From Actinomycetes bacterium (lineage in GTDB: Bacteria; Actinomycetota; Actinomycetes; Propionibacteriales; Nocardioidaceae), in NCBI GenBank assembly GCA_023396115.1, contig JAEWXC010000031.1, positions 1 through 51,629 on the forward strand: a DNA stretch of 51,629 bases. The letters are read 5' to 3'. Of this stretch, positions 15,526 to 24,422 are shown in pieces. A program made the position numbers and the translations under genes. Under the pieces are notes generated by a model, which was given only the letters and a program-made list of their open reading frames with translations, did no database searches and was not told the origin of the DNA. Positions within the stretch are counted from its first letter, which is position 1. Each line of letters opens with the position of its first letter.

Positions 15526-16977
15526 TCAGTCCTCCAGACCCGCGGCGATCCGGTCGCCAACGGCCTGGTCGATGTTGCGCCAGTACTCCAGCGCCCGCGC
15601 CAGCACCGCGGGCGAGACGCCGTCGGAGAGGTGGCCCACCACGTTGGAGACCAACCGGTCCCGGGCGGCGTCGTCCATCACGTCGCGGACCAGGGTGCCG
15701 GCCTGCCCCCAGTCGTCGTCGTCGCGGCGCAGCGTGTACGCCTGCCGCACCATCTCCCCGTCCGCGGCCCAGACCGCGGTCTCGGGGTAGCGGCCCGGGT
15801 CGGCAGCCGGCCCGCCGTAGGAGTTCGGCGCGTAGACCGGGTCGGAGACGTTGTCCATCCGCATCGCCCCGTCCTTGGAGTAGCTGTGCACCGGGCAGGT
15901 CGGACGGTTCACCGGGATCTGGGCGTAGTTCGCCCCGAGCCGGGCCCGGTGCGCGTCGGCGTAGGAGAACCCGCGCGCCAGCAGCATCTTGTCCGGGCTC
16001 AGGCCGGTCCCGGGCACCATGTTGTTGGGCTGGAAGGCGGCCTGCTCGATCTGGGTGTGGTAGTCGACGGCGTTGCGGTCCAGGCGCATCCGGCCCACCT
16101 CGTGCAGCGGGTAGTCCGCGTGCGGCCAGACCTTGGTGAGGTCGAACGGGTTGAACCGGTACTCCTTGGCCTCCTCGTACCCCATCACCTGCACGTGCAG
16201 GGTCCAGGACGGGTGGTCGCCGGCCTCGATCGAGTCGTACAGGTCGCGCTGGTGGTAGTCACCGTCGCTGCCGGCCAGCTCGTCGGCCTCGTCCTGGGTG
16301 AGGAACTCGATGCCCTGGTCGGTCTTGAAGTGGTACTTCACCCAGAACCGTTCACCGTCGGCGTTGACCCACAGGTAGCTGTGGCTGGAATAGCCGTTCA
16401 TGTGCCGCCAGCTGCGCGGGATGCCCCGGTCGCCCATCAGCCAGGCGACCTGGTGCGCCGACTCCGGCGACAGGGTCCAGAAGTCCCACTGCATGTCGTG
16501 GTCGCGCAGGTTGTTGTTGGCCCGACGCTTCTGGGACCGGATGAAGTGCTGGAACTTCAGCGGGTCGCGCAGGAAGAACACCGGGGTGTTGTTGCCGACC
16601 AGGTCGAAGTTTCCCTCCTCGGTGTAGAACTTCAGCGCGAAACCGCGCGGGTCGCGCCAGGTGTCCGGGCTCCCCCGCTCGCCGGCCACGGTGGAGAACC
16701 GGGCCAGCATCTCGGTCTTCCTGCCCGGCTGCAAGAAGTCGGCCCGGGTCCAGGCGCTCACGTCGTGGGTGACCTCGAAGGTGCCGAACGCGCCACCGCC
16801 CTTCGCGTGCGGCTGGCGCTCGGGGATGCGTTCACGGTTGAACTGCGCCATCTGCTCGATCAGGTAGTGGTCGTTGAGCACGATCGGCCCGTCGGGGCCG
16901 ATGGTCAGCGAGTGCTCGTCGCTGGAGACAGGGATGCCGGTGTCGGTGGTGGTCGGGGGCGGGTCCTGCTGGGACAC
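15526..16977 (-). CDS. katA: Haem catalase (small-subunit, clade 3 type)
   Basis: The product is 483 aa from a GTG start with GAGGAG 6 nt upstream. It disproportionates hydrogen peroxide. The distal haem motif QPHAKGGGAFG carries the catalytic His (about residue 57), and NNTPVFFLRD and DFWTLSPESAHQVAWLMGDR are typical of catalases. The proximal haem Tyr is in LLARGFSYADAHRARLG. The length matches the approximately 480-500 aa small-subunit group, which often binds NADPH. No regulator gene is adjacent. Confidence 0.96.
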   Translation of the reverse strand: MSQQDPPPTTTDTGIPVSSDEHSLTIGPDGPIVLNDHYLIEQMAQFNRERIPERQPHAKGGGAFGTFEVTHDVSAWTRADFLQPGRKTEMLARFSTVAGERGSPDTWRDPRGFALKFYTEEGNFDLVGNNTPVFFLRDPLKFQHFIRSQKRRANNNLRDHDMQWDFWTLSPESAHQVAWLMGDRGIPRSWRHMNGYSSHSYLWVNADGERFWVKYHFKTDQGIEFLTQDEADELAGSDGDYHQRDLYDSIEAGDHPSWTLHVQVMGYEEAKEYRFNPFDLTKVWPHADYPLHEVGRMRLDRNAVDYHTQIEQAAFQPNNMVPGTGLSPDKMLLARGFSYADAHRARLGANYAQIPVNRPTCPVHSYSKDGAMRMDNVSDPVYAPNSYGGPAADPGRYPETAVWAADGEMVRQAYTLRRDDDDWGQAGTLVRDVMDDAARDRLVSNVVGHLSDGVSPAVLARALEYWRNIDQAVGDRIAAGLED

Positions 16978-17078
16978 TGCACACTCCTCGGTGAGGGCGG
17001 TTCTCGACCGATCTGGCCGACTCCCCCACCGTGTCCGGTGCCTGCCCGGGAGTCAAGGCGCCGAGCGGGCGTGGGCTC

Positions 17079-17624
17079 TCAGGCGGCGACGAAGCAGCCG
17101 CGGCAGCGGGCCTCGTAGGTGAACGTGCCGTCGTCGGGCAGCGCGCCGGTGACGTCAGCCAGGTACGGGTGCTGGTGGTGCAGCACCTGGGTGTGGGTGG
17201 CGGAGAAGCCTCGGCACACGTCGCACACCGCCCGGCGGTGCACCACCCGGTCCGGCGCCAGCTCGAGCAGACCCACCACCGGGTCGAACAGGCGACCGCG
17301 GTGGTCGAGGTCCAGCCCGGCGGCGACCACCTCGGTGCCGCGCTCGAGCAGCATCGCGACCACCTTGACGTCGTCGGGGCCGAACATGTGCACCTCGTCG
17401 ATGCCGACCACGTCGACCGGCTCGTCCAGCGCCGAGGACAGATCGGCGACCTTGCGGGTGGCCAGCACTCCCCCGACCCGGCTGACCACGGAGTCGTCGC
17501 GTCCGTGCCGGGCCGACTGGTAGACCGCGTGCCGCACGTTGGAGTGCTCCAGCGGGGAGAGCAGCGAGATCAGTTCGAGCGACTTGCCCGACTTCATGGG
17601 CCCGAGGATGAGGGTGAACGACAC
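17079..17624 (-). CDS. tdk: Thymidine kinase (type II)
   Basis: The product is 181 aa from the GTG at 17624, the first start before the P-loop region. Motifs are LILGPMKSGKSLEL (P-loop), VVGIDEVHMF (Walker B, catalytic Glu), the FTYEARC substrate region, and the zinc ribbon CDVC...CRGC near the C-terminus. It salvages thymidine to dTMP with ATP in the cytoplasm. Lengths of 180-200 aa are usual. The gene lies alone between catalase (same strand) and a divergent protease gene. Confidence 0.93.
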   Translation of the reverse strand: MSFTLILGPMKSGKSLELISLLSPLEHSNVRHAVYQSARHGRDDSVVSRVGGVLATRKVADLSSALDEPVDVVGIDEVHMFGPDDVKVVAMLLERGTEVVAAGLDLDHRGRLFDPVVGLLELAPDRVVHRRAVCDVCRGFSATHTQVLHHQHPYLADVTGALPDDGTFTYEARCRGCFVAA

Positions 17625-17763
17625 CGGCGGAACGGTACGGACCCCCACCGACGTCGCCGACCCCGGGGGTGGCTCCCGCACCGGTGCACCCGGGCACGTG
17701 TGACGAGCAGGAGAACCGGGAAGGAGGACCGGGTCCGGCCCTTCCACGCCTGGAGGAAACCCA

Positions 17764-19101
17764 GTGAACCGCACACCCCGCCCCACCCGACGACGCGCCG
17801 CGTACACGGCACTCGTCCTGGCCACGACGGCCGCGGTGGCCGTCACCGGCCCGGCAGCGACCTCGCTGCCGACCGGCGTCACGACCACCGCGTCGACCAC
17901 CGCGTCGACCAGCACCCCGGTCGCCGCCCCGTCGCTCTTCGAGACCGTCGACGCCCGCAGCGCCGGCACCGTGCCGCGCTCGCGCATCGTCACCGGCGAC
18001 CAGCAGCTGGTCCGGCTCGCCGAGGACCGCCTCCCGACCGGTACCGGGACCACCCGGCTCAGCCTGCCCGGCAAGGTCGGCACCGTCCGGCTCGCCCGGA
18101 CTGGCCAGGACCGGGAGACCACGACCTGGGAGGGCACCTTGGAGGGCCAGCCGATGAGCTCGTTCACGCTGGTCCGCGCCGGCGGCGCCTGGGCCGGGTC
18201 GCTGATGACCCCGGGCGCGTCGTACTCGCTGTCCTCCTCGCCGCGCGTGGACGCCGACGGCAACCCGGCGGGCCACTTCTGGACCCAGCTCGGTGCCCCG
18301 CCTGCGCTCGGCGAGGACGGCGCCCCCGCTCCGGCGCGGCCCGGCACCGCCGGTTCCGGGGACCTGGCTGCCCCGGACGCCCGCAAGAAGAAGCGCAAGA
18401 CCAAGGTGACGGTGATGTACGCCTACACCCCCAAGGCCAAGCGCCAGATCGGCAGCCGCAAGGCGCTGCGCGCGGCTGCCGGCGTGGCGCTGAGCCAGAC
18501 CAACCGGACCTTCAAGAACTCCAAGCTCAAGGTCCGGGTCAAGTTCAAGGGGATCGTCAAGACCAAGGGCAAGGTCGCCAAGAACCAGGTCACCAACGCC
18601 TTCCGGATGTACCGGCCCCGCGACGGCAACTTCGACAACATCTTCAAGGCCCGCAAGCGCAAGAAGGCCGACCTGGTCCAGCTGTTCACCCAGGGCAACG
18701 CGGCCGGCTTCTGCGGTGGCGGCCTGATCCCGGTCACCCCGCGCGACGCCCACCCCCAGGCGGGCGTCTCCTCGGTCTCGCTCGGCTGCCTGGGCTGGCT
18801 GGTCCCGACCCACGAGATGGGTCACAACCTGGGCGCCGACCACATCCGGTACCGCGGCGTCACCCACCACTCGAAGATCCGCGGCGCCTACGGCTACATC
18901 AACGTCCGCCGCCGGTACCTGTCGGTGATGGGCTACTACGACCCGTGCTACGCCCGCGGCGTCTACAACTGCACCCGGATGCCGTTCTTCTCCAGCCCGA
19001 AGGGCAAGACCAACGGCAAGCGCCGGGGCACCAAGAAGATGCACAACAACTCCCGCGCGGTGCGGCTCGTCGCCCCGCGGGTGTCCCGCTACACCCGCTG
19101 A
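17764..19101 (+). CDS. Secreted zinc metalloprotease of the metzincin type (M12B/M72-like)
   Basis: The product is 445 aa from a GTG start with CTGGAGG upstream. The signal peptide (RRRAAYTALVLATTAAVAVTGPAA) is followed by a propeptide region of about 170 aa. A basic stretch (RKKKRKTK) then precedes the catalytic domain, which begins VTVMYAYTPKAK. The zinc site VPTHEMGHNLGADH fits HExxHxxGxxH, and SVMGYYDPC is the Met-turn. Several Cys pairs suggest disulfides in the exported protein. It likely degrades extracellular protein; the substrate is unknown. A large hairpin follows the stop. Confidence 0.87.
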   Translation: MNRTPRPTRRRAAYTALVLATTAAVAVTGPAATSLPTGVTTTASTTASTSTPVAAPSLFETVDARSAGTVPRSRIVTGDQQLVRLAEDRLPTGTGTTRLSLPGKVGTVRLARTGQDRETTTWEGTLEGQPMSSFTLVRAGGAWAGSLMTPGASYSLSSSPRVDADGNPAGHFWTQLGAPPALGEDGAPAPARPGTAGSGDLAAPDARKKKRKTKVTVMYAYTPKAKRQIGSRKALRAAAGVALSQTNRTFKNSKLKVRVKFKGIVKTKGKVAKNQVTNAFRMYRPRDGNFDNIFKARKRKKADLVQLFTQGNAAGFCGGGLIPVTPRDAHPQAGVSSVSLGCLGWLVPTHEMGHNLGADHIRYRGVTHHSKIRGAYGYINVRRRYLSVMGYYDPCYARGVYNCTRMPFFSSPKGKTNGKRRGTKKMHNNSRAVRLVAPRVSRYTR

Positions 19102-19120
19102 CCCCGCCTGCGGCCCACCG

Positions 19121-19162
19121 ACGGCCCCGCGCCCCGACCTCCACGGTCCGGGCCGGGGCCGT
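19121..19162 (+). terminator. Hairpin terminator after the metalloprotease gene
   Basis: The outer stem is ACGGCCCCG/CGGGGCCGT (19121-19129 with 19154-19162), continued by an inner, nearly perfect stem, giving a long GC hairpin 19 bp past the stop. Confidence 0.65.
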
Positions 19163-19234
19163 TCGGCGCTCCCGGGCCGGCGCGGGAAGTTGCACCCCTC
19201 GCCGCGACTGGGAAGCGCCGCTACGGTGGAGGTC

Positions 19235-19717
19235 ATGAACGTGACGCACGCACCGCTCCGGGTCGCCACGGGCGCCTTCATCCTCAACTCCGGTCTGGGC
19301 AAGCTCCAGGCCGACGCCGACGCCGCAGCCCAGCTGCACGGCTTCGCCGCGACCGCCTACCCGGCGGTGGCCCAGGTCGAGCCCGGCAAGTTCGTCAAGG
19401 CACTCGCGGTCGGGGAGATCGCGCTCGGCTCCGCGCTGCTGCTGCCCAAGGTGCCCTCCGCGGTGGCCGGGGCGGCGCTGGCCGGGTTCGGGGTGGGGCT
19501 GCTGGGCCTCTACGCCCGGGTGCCCGGCATGCGCCAGCCGGGCAGCATCCGCCCGACGGAGCAGGGCACCGCGATCGCCAAGGACGTGTGGCTGGTCGGC
19601 GCCGGCGCGACCCTGGGCCTGCAGGGATTCCTCAACGGCGCCAAGCGCGCCGGCCGCAAGGCCGCGAAGGGCGTCAACCACGCGGCGGAGAGCACCCGCG
19701 AGGCACTCCCCTTCTGA
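19235..19717 (+). CDS. DoxX-like membrane protein
   Basis: The product is 160 aa from the ATG at 19235, just behind GTGGAGG. The N-terminal LRVATGAFILNSGLGKLQAD and two or three hydrophobic segments (ALAVGEIALGSALLLP, VAGAALAGFGVGLLGLYARV, DVWLVGAGATLGLQGFL) fit the DoxX/DoxD-like superfamily. The C-terminus is basic and then polar (RAGRKAAKGVNHAAESTREA). The function is unknown. It is monocistronic, with hairpins on both sides. Confidence 0.68.
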   Translation: MNVTHAPLRVATGAFILNSGLGKLQADADAAAQLHGFAATAYPAVAQVEPGKFVKALAVGEIALGSALLLPKVPSAVAGAALAGFGVGLLGLYARVPGMRQPGSIRPTEQGTAIAKDVWLVGAGATLGLQGFLNGAKRAGRKAAKGVNHAAESTREALPF

Positions 19718-19731
19718 CCTCCCACCCCGAC

Positions 19732-19768
19732 CGACCCCGGCCGCGCCTGCGCGGCGCCGCCGGGGTCG
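19732..19768. terminator. Bidirectional hairpin between DoxX-like and TetR genes
   Basis: A 10-bp perfect stem (CGACCCCGGC/GCCGGGGTCG) flanks a GC-rich loop, located between two convergent genes. Confidence 0.75.
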
Positions 19769-19805
19769 TCGTCGTTCGGGGTGCCGTGCCGGGGGTGCCG
19801 GGGCG

Positions 19806-20441
19806 TCAGCCCGGTGCCCCGACCCCCGCGACCAGCAGGTCGGCCAGGGCCCGGTAGGCGTCGGCGTCATCCAGTCCCGTGAGCGTGCGAACCCGGCCCT
19901 GCTGGATCGCCTCCATGACCAGGGCCGCGGTCGCCCCGGCGAAGGCACGAGTACTGGGGTCGCCGGCACCACCCAGGTCCTCGACCAGCTGCGCCACCCG
20001 GCGGGCGGCGAAGGCGGTGTTGCGGGCGTAGAGCTCGCGGGCCGGGGCGAACCCGGTGAGGTCGTCCAGGAACGCCCGCGAGGCCGGGGCCAGCTCGGCC
20101 GCGATGCCGGCCAGGTAGACGGGCAGCCGTTCCCGCGGGTCCGCCTCGGCCGCCACCCGCTCCTCGACCCGGTCGGCGGCACGGCGGAAGAACTCGAGCA
20201 CCACGGCGGTGAACAGCTGCTCCTTGCTGGAGGCGATGGCGTACAGCGTCGACTTCGAGCAGCGCAGCCGGCTACTGAGGTCCTCGACACCGAACTGGGT
20301 GAACCCCTCGGCCAGGAAGAGCTCCACCAGCGCCTCACGCAGCACCTCGACCCGGCTCGGGCGACGGGACGCGGGCGCCCGCGTCGGCACCGGACGGCTG
20401 GCGACGGGCTCGGGGTCGGGACTGGACGTGGTCTGGCTCAC
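19806..20441 (-). CDS. TetR/AcrR-family transcriptional regulator
   Basis: The product is 211 aa from the GTG at 20441, directly behind GGGG; longer in-frame starts would run through the promoter region. The N-terminal helix-turn-helix is SRVEVLREALVELFLAEGFTQ plus LRCSKSTLYAIASSKEQLF. The C-terminal ligand domain is helical. It is divergent from an acyl-CoA dehydrogenase / SDR / acyl-CoA synthetase operon and very likely represses it, probably responding to an acyl-CoA; that ligand is an inference from the neighbours. Confidence 0.9.
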   Translation of the reverse strand: MSQTTSSPDPEPVASRPVPTRAPASRRPSRVEVLREALVELFLAEGFTQFGVEDLSSRLRCSKSTLYAIASSKEQLFTAVVLEFFRRAADRVEERVAAEADPRERLPVYLAGIAAELAPASRAFLDDLTGFAPARELYARNTAFAARRVAQLVEDLGGAGDPSTRAFAGATAALVMEAIQQGRVRTLTGLDDADAYRALADLLVAGVGAPG

Positions 20442-20449
20442 CCCCGTAG

Positions 20450-20475
20450 TGTACTGAAAACAATTCGGGAGTACA
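20450..20475. promoter_or_regulatory. Candidate TetR operator in the divergent promoter region
   Basis: The inverted repeat TGTACT (20450-20455) and AGTACA (20470-20475), with a 14-bp AT-rich spacer, lies between the regulator and the operon it probably controls. A further GTAC half-site is present at 20483-20486. The AT content stands out from the surroundings. Confidence 0.5.
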
Positions 20476-20538
20476 GTTATTCGTACCCAATGACCGGGAG
20501 GCGTCCGCCGCCGGTCGACGCACAGCCCTGGAGGACCC

Positions 20539-21681
20539 GTGCCGGCCACACGCCTGATGCCCACCGACGAGGCGAGCGACCTGATCGACCTGACCCGCGA
20601 GATCGTCGACAAGGAGCTCCGTCCGCACGCCGCGGCCGCCGAGGCCGAGCACCGCTTCCCCGCCGAGGCGTTCGCGACCCTGGGCCGGGCCGGACTTCTC
20701 GGCCTGCCCTACCCCGAGGAGCTCGGCGGCGGTGGCCAGCCCTACGAGGTCTACCTGCAGGTGCTCGAGGAGATCGCCTCGGCCTGGGCCGCGGTCGGCG
20801 TCGCGACCAGCGTGCACGCGCTGAGCTGCTTCGGTCTGTTCACCGCCGGCACCGAGGAGCAGAAGCAGCGGTGGCTGCCCGAGATGCTCTCCGGTGACCT
20901 GCTCGGCGCCTACTGCCTCTCCGAGGCCCACGCCGGCTCCGACCCGGCCGCGATGCGCACCCGCGCGGTGCGCCACGGCGACGAGTACGTGCTCAACGGC
21001 GCCAAGGCGTGGGTGACCTCCGGCGGCGTCGCCGACTACTACAAGGTGATGGCCCGCACCTCCGACGACGGTGCCCGCGGCATCTCCTGCTTCCTGGTGC
21101 CCGCGGACACGCCCGGCCTGACCGCCGACGTCCCCGAGGACAAGATGGGGCTGATGAGCTCCCCCACCACCACGATGCTCTTCGACGACGTCCGGATCCC
21201 GGTCGAGCGGCGTCTCGGTGAGGAGGGCAAGGGCCTCAACATCGCCCTGGCCGGCCTCGACGCGGGCCGGCTCGGGATCGCAGCCGTCGCCACCGGCGTG
21301 GCCCAGGGTGCGCTCGACGCCGCCGTGGCCTACGCCCGCGAGCGCGAGGCCTTCGGCAAGCCCGTGATCGAGCACCAGGGCCTGGCCTTCCTGCTGGCCG
21401 ACATGGAGGCGGCCGTCACCTCGGCCCGGGCCACCTACCTGCACGCGGCCCGGCTCAAGGACGCCGGACGCGACTACGGCAAGGAGGCCTCGGTCGCCAA
21501 GCTGGTCGCCACCGACAACGCGATGCGGGTGACCACCGACGCCGTCCAGGTCTTCGGCGGCGCCGGCTACACCAAGGACTGGCCCGTCGAGCGCTACATG
21601 CGCGAGGTGAAGGTGATGCAGATCTTCGAGGGCACCAACCAGATCCAGCGCCTGGTCATCGGGCGCCACCTCTCCCGCTGA
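20539..21681 (+). CDS. Acyl-CoA dehydrogenase
   Basis: The product is 380 aa from a GTG start behind GGAGG. FAD-dependent alpha,beta-dehydrogenation of an acyl-CoA. Family signatures are AYCLSEAHAGSDPAAM (FAD/substrate region), AWVTSGGVADYY and FGKPVIEHQGLAFLLADM. The C-terminal QIFEGTNQIQRLVIGRHL contains the catalytic Glu in the medium/short-chain position. First gene of a three-gene operon with an HSD10-like dehydrogenase and an acyl-CoA synthetase, under the divergent TetR gene. The chain type is unknown; short, branched acyl-CoAs are plausible. Confidence 0.93.
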   Translation: MPATRLMPTDEASDLIDLTREIVDKELRPHAAAAEAEHRFPAEAFATLGRAGLLGLPYPEELGGGGQPYEVYLQVLEEIASAWAAVGVATSVHALSCFGLFTAGTEEQKQRWLPEMLSGDLLGAYCLSEAHAGSDPAAMRTRAVRHGDEYVLNGAKAWVTSGGVADYYKVMARTSDDGARGISCFLVPADTPGLTADVPEDKMGLMSSPTTTMLFDDVRIPVERRLGEEGKGLNIALAGLDAGRLGIAAVATGVAQGALDAAVAYAREREAFGKPVIEHQGLAFLLADMEAAVTSARATYLHAARLKDAGRDYGKEASVAKLVATDNAMRVTTDAVQVFGGAGYTKDWPVERYMREVKVMQIFEGTNQIQRLVIGRHLSR

Positions 21682-21715
21682 CCCCACCCACCCCACACCC
21701 CAGGAGAACCACCCC

Positions 21716-22465
21716 ATGCAGCTCGCCCACACCTCCGCCGTCGTCACCGGCGCCGCCTCCGGCCTGGGACAGGCCACCGCCCGCGCCCTGGCGGCGCGTG
21801 GCGTGCGCGTGATCGGCCTGGACCTGGCCATCGACGAGGCCCCCGTCGTGGAGGGCGTCGAGTACGTCGCCACCGACGTCACCGACGAGGACCAGGTCCG
21901 TGCGGCCGTGGCCACCGCCGTGGACCGGGGCCCGCTGCGGACCGTGGTCAACTGTGCCGGCATCGGCCCCTCGATGCGGATCCTCGGCCGGAAGGGCGTG
22001 CACGACCTGGCCTTCTACGCCAAGGTCGTCCAGGTGAACCTGGTCGGCACGTTCACCGTGATGGCGCTCGCCGCCGAGGCGATGGCCGAGACCGAGGCCG
22101 ACGAGAACGGCCAGCGCGGCGTCGTGGTCAACACCGCCTCCATCGCCGCCTACGACGGCCAGGTCGGTCAGGCGGCCTACGCCTCGTCCAAGGGTGGTGT
22201 GGTCGGTCTGACCCTGCCCGCGGCCCGCGACCTGGCCCAGCACGGCATCCGGGTCAACACCATCGCGCCCGGGATCGTCGAGACCCCGATGCTGGCCACC
22301 GTGAGCGAGGAGTTCCGGGCCGGCCTGGCCGCGGGCGTCCCGTTCCCGCGGCGCCTGGCCCGTCCCGAGGAGTACGCCGAGCTGGCGCTCTTCCTGGCCG
22401 AGCACGACTACATGAACGGCGAGGTCGTCCGCATGGACGGCGCGCTGCGCATGGCGCCGCGCTGA
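21716..22465 (+). CDS. SDR dehydrogenase, HSD10-like (3-hydroxyacyl-CoA dehydrogenase type)
   Basis: The product is 249 aa from the ATG, with AGGAGAACC upstream. Motifs are VVTGAASGLGQATA (NAD binding), TVVNCAGIGPS, and YASSKGG (catalytic Tyr and Lys). The layout with VEYVATDVTDEDQV and EVVRMDGALRMAPR resembles human HSD17B10-type enzymes, which oxidise 3-hydroxy-2-methylacyl-CoA and related substrates with NAD. It sits between an acyl-CoA dehydrogenase and an acyl-CoA synthetase, consistent with acid catabolism. No enoyl-CoA hydratase or thiolase gene accompanies it. Confidence 0.88.
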   Translation: MQLAHTSAVVTGAASGLGQATARALAARGVRVIGLDLAIDEAPVVEGVEYVATDVTDEDQVRAAVATAVDRGPLRTVVNCAGIGPSMRILGRKGVHDLAFYAKVVQVNLVGTFTVMALAAEAMAETEADENGQRGVVVNTASIAAYDGQVGQAAYASSKGGVVGLTLPAARDLAQHGIRVNTIAPGIVETPMLATVSEEFRAGLAAGVPFPRRLARPEEYAELALFLAEHDYMNGEVVRMDGALRMAPR

Positions 22466-22526
22466 CCCACCACCCACCAGTCCACCAGTCCCCCACCTGC
22501 TGAGTCGTCCCGGCCGAGGAGAACCG

Positions 22527-24071
22527 ATGAGCGTGCACAGCCCCGAGCAGACCGTCAGCCAGTGGCTGGCCACCTACGACACCCCGGACGCCGACGTCGC
22601 GCACCTGCTGTGCGACCGGCACGACCCCACCGCGGTCGCGTTCACGTTCGTGGACACCGACCTGGGCGTGCGGCGGCTCAGTTACGGCGAGCTGGGTGAG
22701 CTGTCCCGACGGATGGCCACCGTGCTGGCCGAGCACGGGGTCCGGCGCGGCGACCGGGTGCCGGTGCTGATGGGCAAGGGCGTCGACCTGGTCGTCATCC
22801 TGCTCGCGCTGTGGCGCCTGGGCGCCGTGCACGTGCCGCTGTTCACCGCGTTCGCCACCGGCGCGATCGAGGTCCGGGTCACCGGCTCGGGCGCGCGGTT
22901 GGTCGTCACCGAACCGTCGCAGCGGGCCAAGCTCGCCCCCCTGACCGGCATCGAGGTGCTGCTCACCGGGCCCGAGCTGGACTCCGCCGTGGCCGCCGCG
23001 GAGCCGCTGGCCGCCAACGTCGCGGTCGGCGGCAGCGAGCCGTTCCTGCTGCTGTTCACCTCGGGCACGACCGGCAAGCCGAAGGGCGTCCCGGTGGCGG
23101 TGCGCGCGCTGGCCGCGTTCCACTGCTACCTGCACTACAGCCTCGACGTGCAGCCCGACGACGTGTTCTGGAACGCCGCGGACCCGGGCTGGGCCTACGG
23201 CCTCTACTACGGGATCGTCGGTCCGCTGGTCGCCGGGCGCCCCAACATCGTCCACGCCGGTGGGTTCACCCCCGAGTCGACCGTCGCGGTCGCCCGGGCG
23301 CTGGGCGTCACCAACTTCGCCGGGGCGCCGACCATGTACCGGGCGCTGAGCAAGTCCGGTGCGGTCTCCGGGGTCCGGCTGCGTCGGGCCTCCTCGGCCG
23401 GGGAGCCGTTGACCCCCGACGTGATTGACTGGTCGGTGCAGACCCTGGGCTGCGAGGTCCGCGACCACTACGGCCAGACCGAGACCGGGATGACCATCTG
23501 CAACAACTGGCACCCCGACGCCGCGCGGGAGCTCAAGCCCGGCTCGATGGGGCGCGGCATGCCCGGCTACACCGCCGGCGTGGTGGACGGGGAGATCGCC
23601 CTGGACGTCGCCCGGTCACCGCTGCTGTGGTTCACCGGCTACCTGGACGCCCCGGAGAAGACCGCCGAGCGGTTCACCGCGGACGGTGCCTGGTACCTGA
23701 CCGCCGACACCGGTCGGGTCGACGTGGACGGCGACCTCTTCTTCACCGCCCGGGACGACGACGTCATCCTCGCCGCCGGCTACCGGATCGGGCCGTTCGA
23801 CGTGGAGAGCGTGCTGGTCACCCACCCGGCCGTGGTCGACGTCGCGGTGGTGGGGCGCCCCGACCCCGAGGGGGTGCGCGGCGAGCAGGTCGAGGCGTTC
23901 GTGGTGCTCGCCGAGGGCACCGCGCCCGACGACGCGCTGGCGGCCGAGCTCAAGACGCTGGTCCGCGAGGAGTACTCGCTGCACGCCTACCCCCGGGTGG
24001 TGCACTTCGTGGAGTCGCTGCCCAAGACGCCCAGCGGGAAGGTCCAGCGCTACCTGCTGCGCGAGGGCTGA
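22527..24071 (+). CDS. AMP-binding acyl-CoA synthetase
   Basis: The product is 514 aa from the ATG behind GAGGAGAACC. It activates a carboxylic acid to an acyl-CoA via an acyl-adenylate. Visible ANL signatures are LLFTSGTTGKPKGVPV (P-loop), DHYGQTETGM, the hinge/DxxKxxGYRI-like DDDVILAAGYRIGPFDVES, and the C-terminal catalytic Lys in PKTPSGKVQRYLLRE. The segment FWNAADPGWAYGLYYGIVGPL is like medium-chain or acetyl-CoA-synthetase-type ligases. It likely feeds the acyl-CoA dehydrogenase of the same operon. The stop is followed directly by a hairpin. Confidence 0.92.
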   Translation: MSVHSPEQTVSQWLATYDTPDADVAHLLCDRHDPTAVAFTFVDTDLGVRRLSYGELGELSRRMATVLAEHGVRRGDRVPVLMGKGVDLVVILLALWRLGAVHVPLFTAFATGAIEVRVTGSGARLVVTEPSQRAKLAPLTGIEVLLTGPELDSAVAAAEPLAANVAVGGSEPFLLLFTSGTTGKPKGVPVAVRALAAFHCYLHYSLDVQPDDVFWNAADPGWAYGLYYGIVGPLVAGRPNIVHAGGFTPESTVAVARALGVTNFAGAPTMYRALSKSGAVSGVRLRRASSAGEPLTPDVIDWSVQTLGCEVRDHYGQTETGMTICNNWHPDAARELKPGSMGRGMPGYTAGVVDGEIALDVARSPLLWFTGYLDAPEKTAERFTADGAWYLTADTGRVDVDGDLFFTARDDDVILAAGYRIGPFDVESVLVTHPAVVDVAVVGRPDPEGVRGEQVEAFVVLAEGTAPDDALAAELKTLVREEYSLHAYPRVVHFVESLPKTPSGKVQRYLLREG

Positions 24072-24089
24072 GCGGGGGCACTCCCCCGC
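24072..24089 (+). terminator. Hairpin terminator of the acyl-CoA catabolic operon
   Basis: A 7-bp perfect stem GCGGGGG/CCCCCGC with a CACT loop starts immediately after the synthetase stop codon. Confidence 0.65.
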
Positions 24090-24218
24090 ACCCTGCACAT
24101 GTAGCGCGGTGTCCGGGCACCTTCCCGAGCCGCCGACGCCTGCAGAAGTCGCCACAACACCGCGTGACAACCGGCAGGTGGTCGGCTGGACCGGGCAGCG
24201 GCGGAACCGCAGGCCGGG

Positions 24219-24365
24219 TCAGCTGGCCATGAACAGGATCGCGTCGCGGTCGTACTCGCGGCCCGGGTGCTCAGCGGCCAGGTGCGCCTGGACCTTCTCC
24301 ACCAGGGTGTCCTCGTCCTCGGCGGTGATGTACTCGCCGCAGGGGCAGTTCAGGCGGGTCTTCAT
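24219..24365 (-). CDS. 48-aa DUF1059-like small protein
   Basis: The ATG at 24365 lies behind GAGGAGACACC. The protein starts MKTRLNCPCGEYITAED and continues EDTLVEKVQAHLAAEHPG, which resembles the small DUF1059 family: an N-terminal Cys pair (CPC), then helix and H-x4-H-like residues. It ends LFMAS. It may bind metal through the Cys/His residues; the function is unknown. The coding pattern and ribosome binding site support a real gene. A TGGACA-GG-TGTCCA palindrome lies 29 bp upstream. Confidence 0.72.
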   Translation of the reverse strand: MKTRLNCPCGEYITAEDEDTLVEKVQAHLAAEHPGREYDRDAILFMAS

Positions 24366-24393
24366 GGTGTCTCCTCGGGGCTCCGGGGCGTAC

Positions 24394-24407
24394 TGGACAG
24401 GTGTCCA
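24394..24407. promoter_or_regulatory. Palindrome TGGACA-GG-TGTCCA upstream of small protein gene
   Basis: A perfect 6-2-6 inverted repeat sits 29-42 bp before the start of the 48-aa gene, in the expected promoter zone. It may be an operator; no regulator gene is adjacent. Confidence 0.35.
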
Positions 24408-24422
24408 ACCCTAGCCCGCCGG

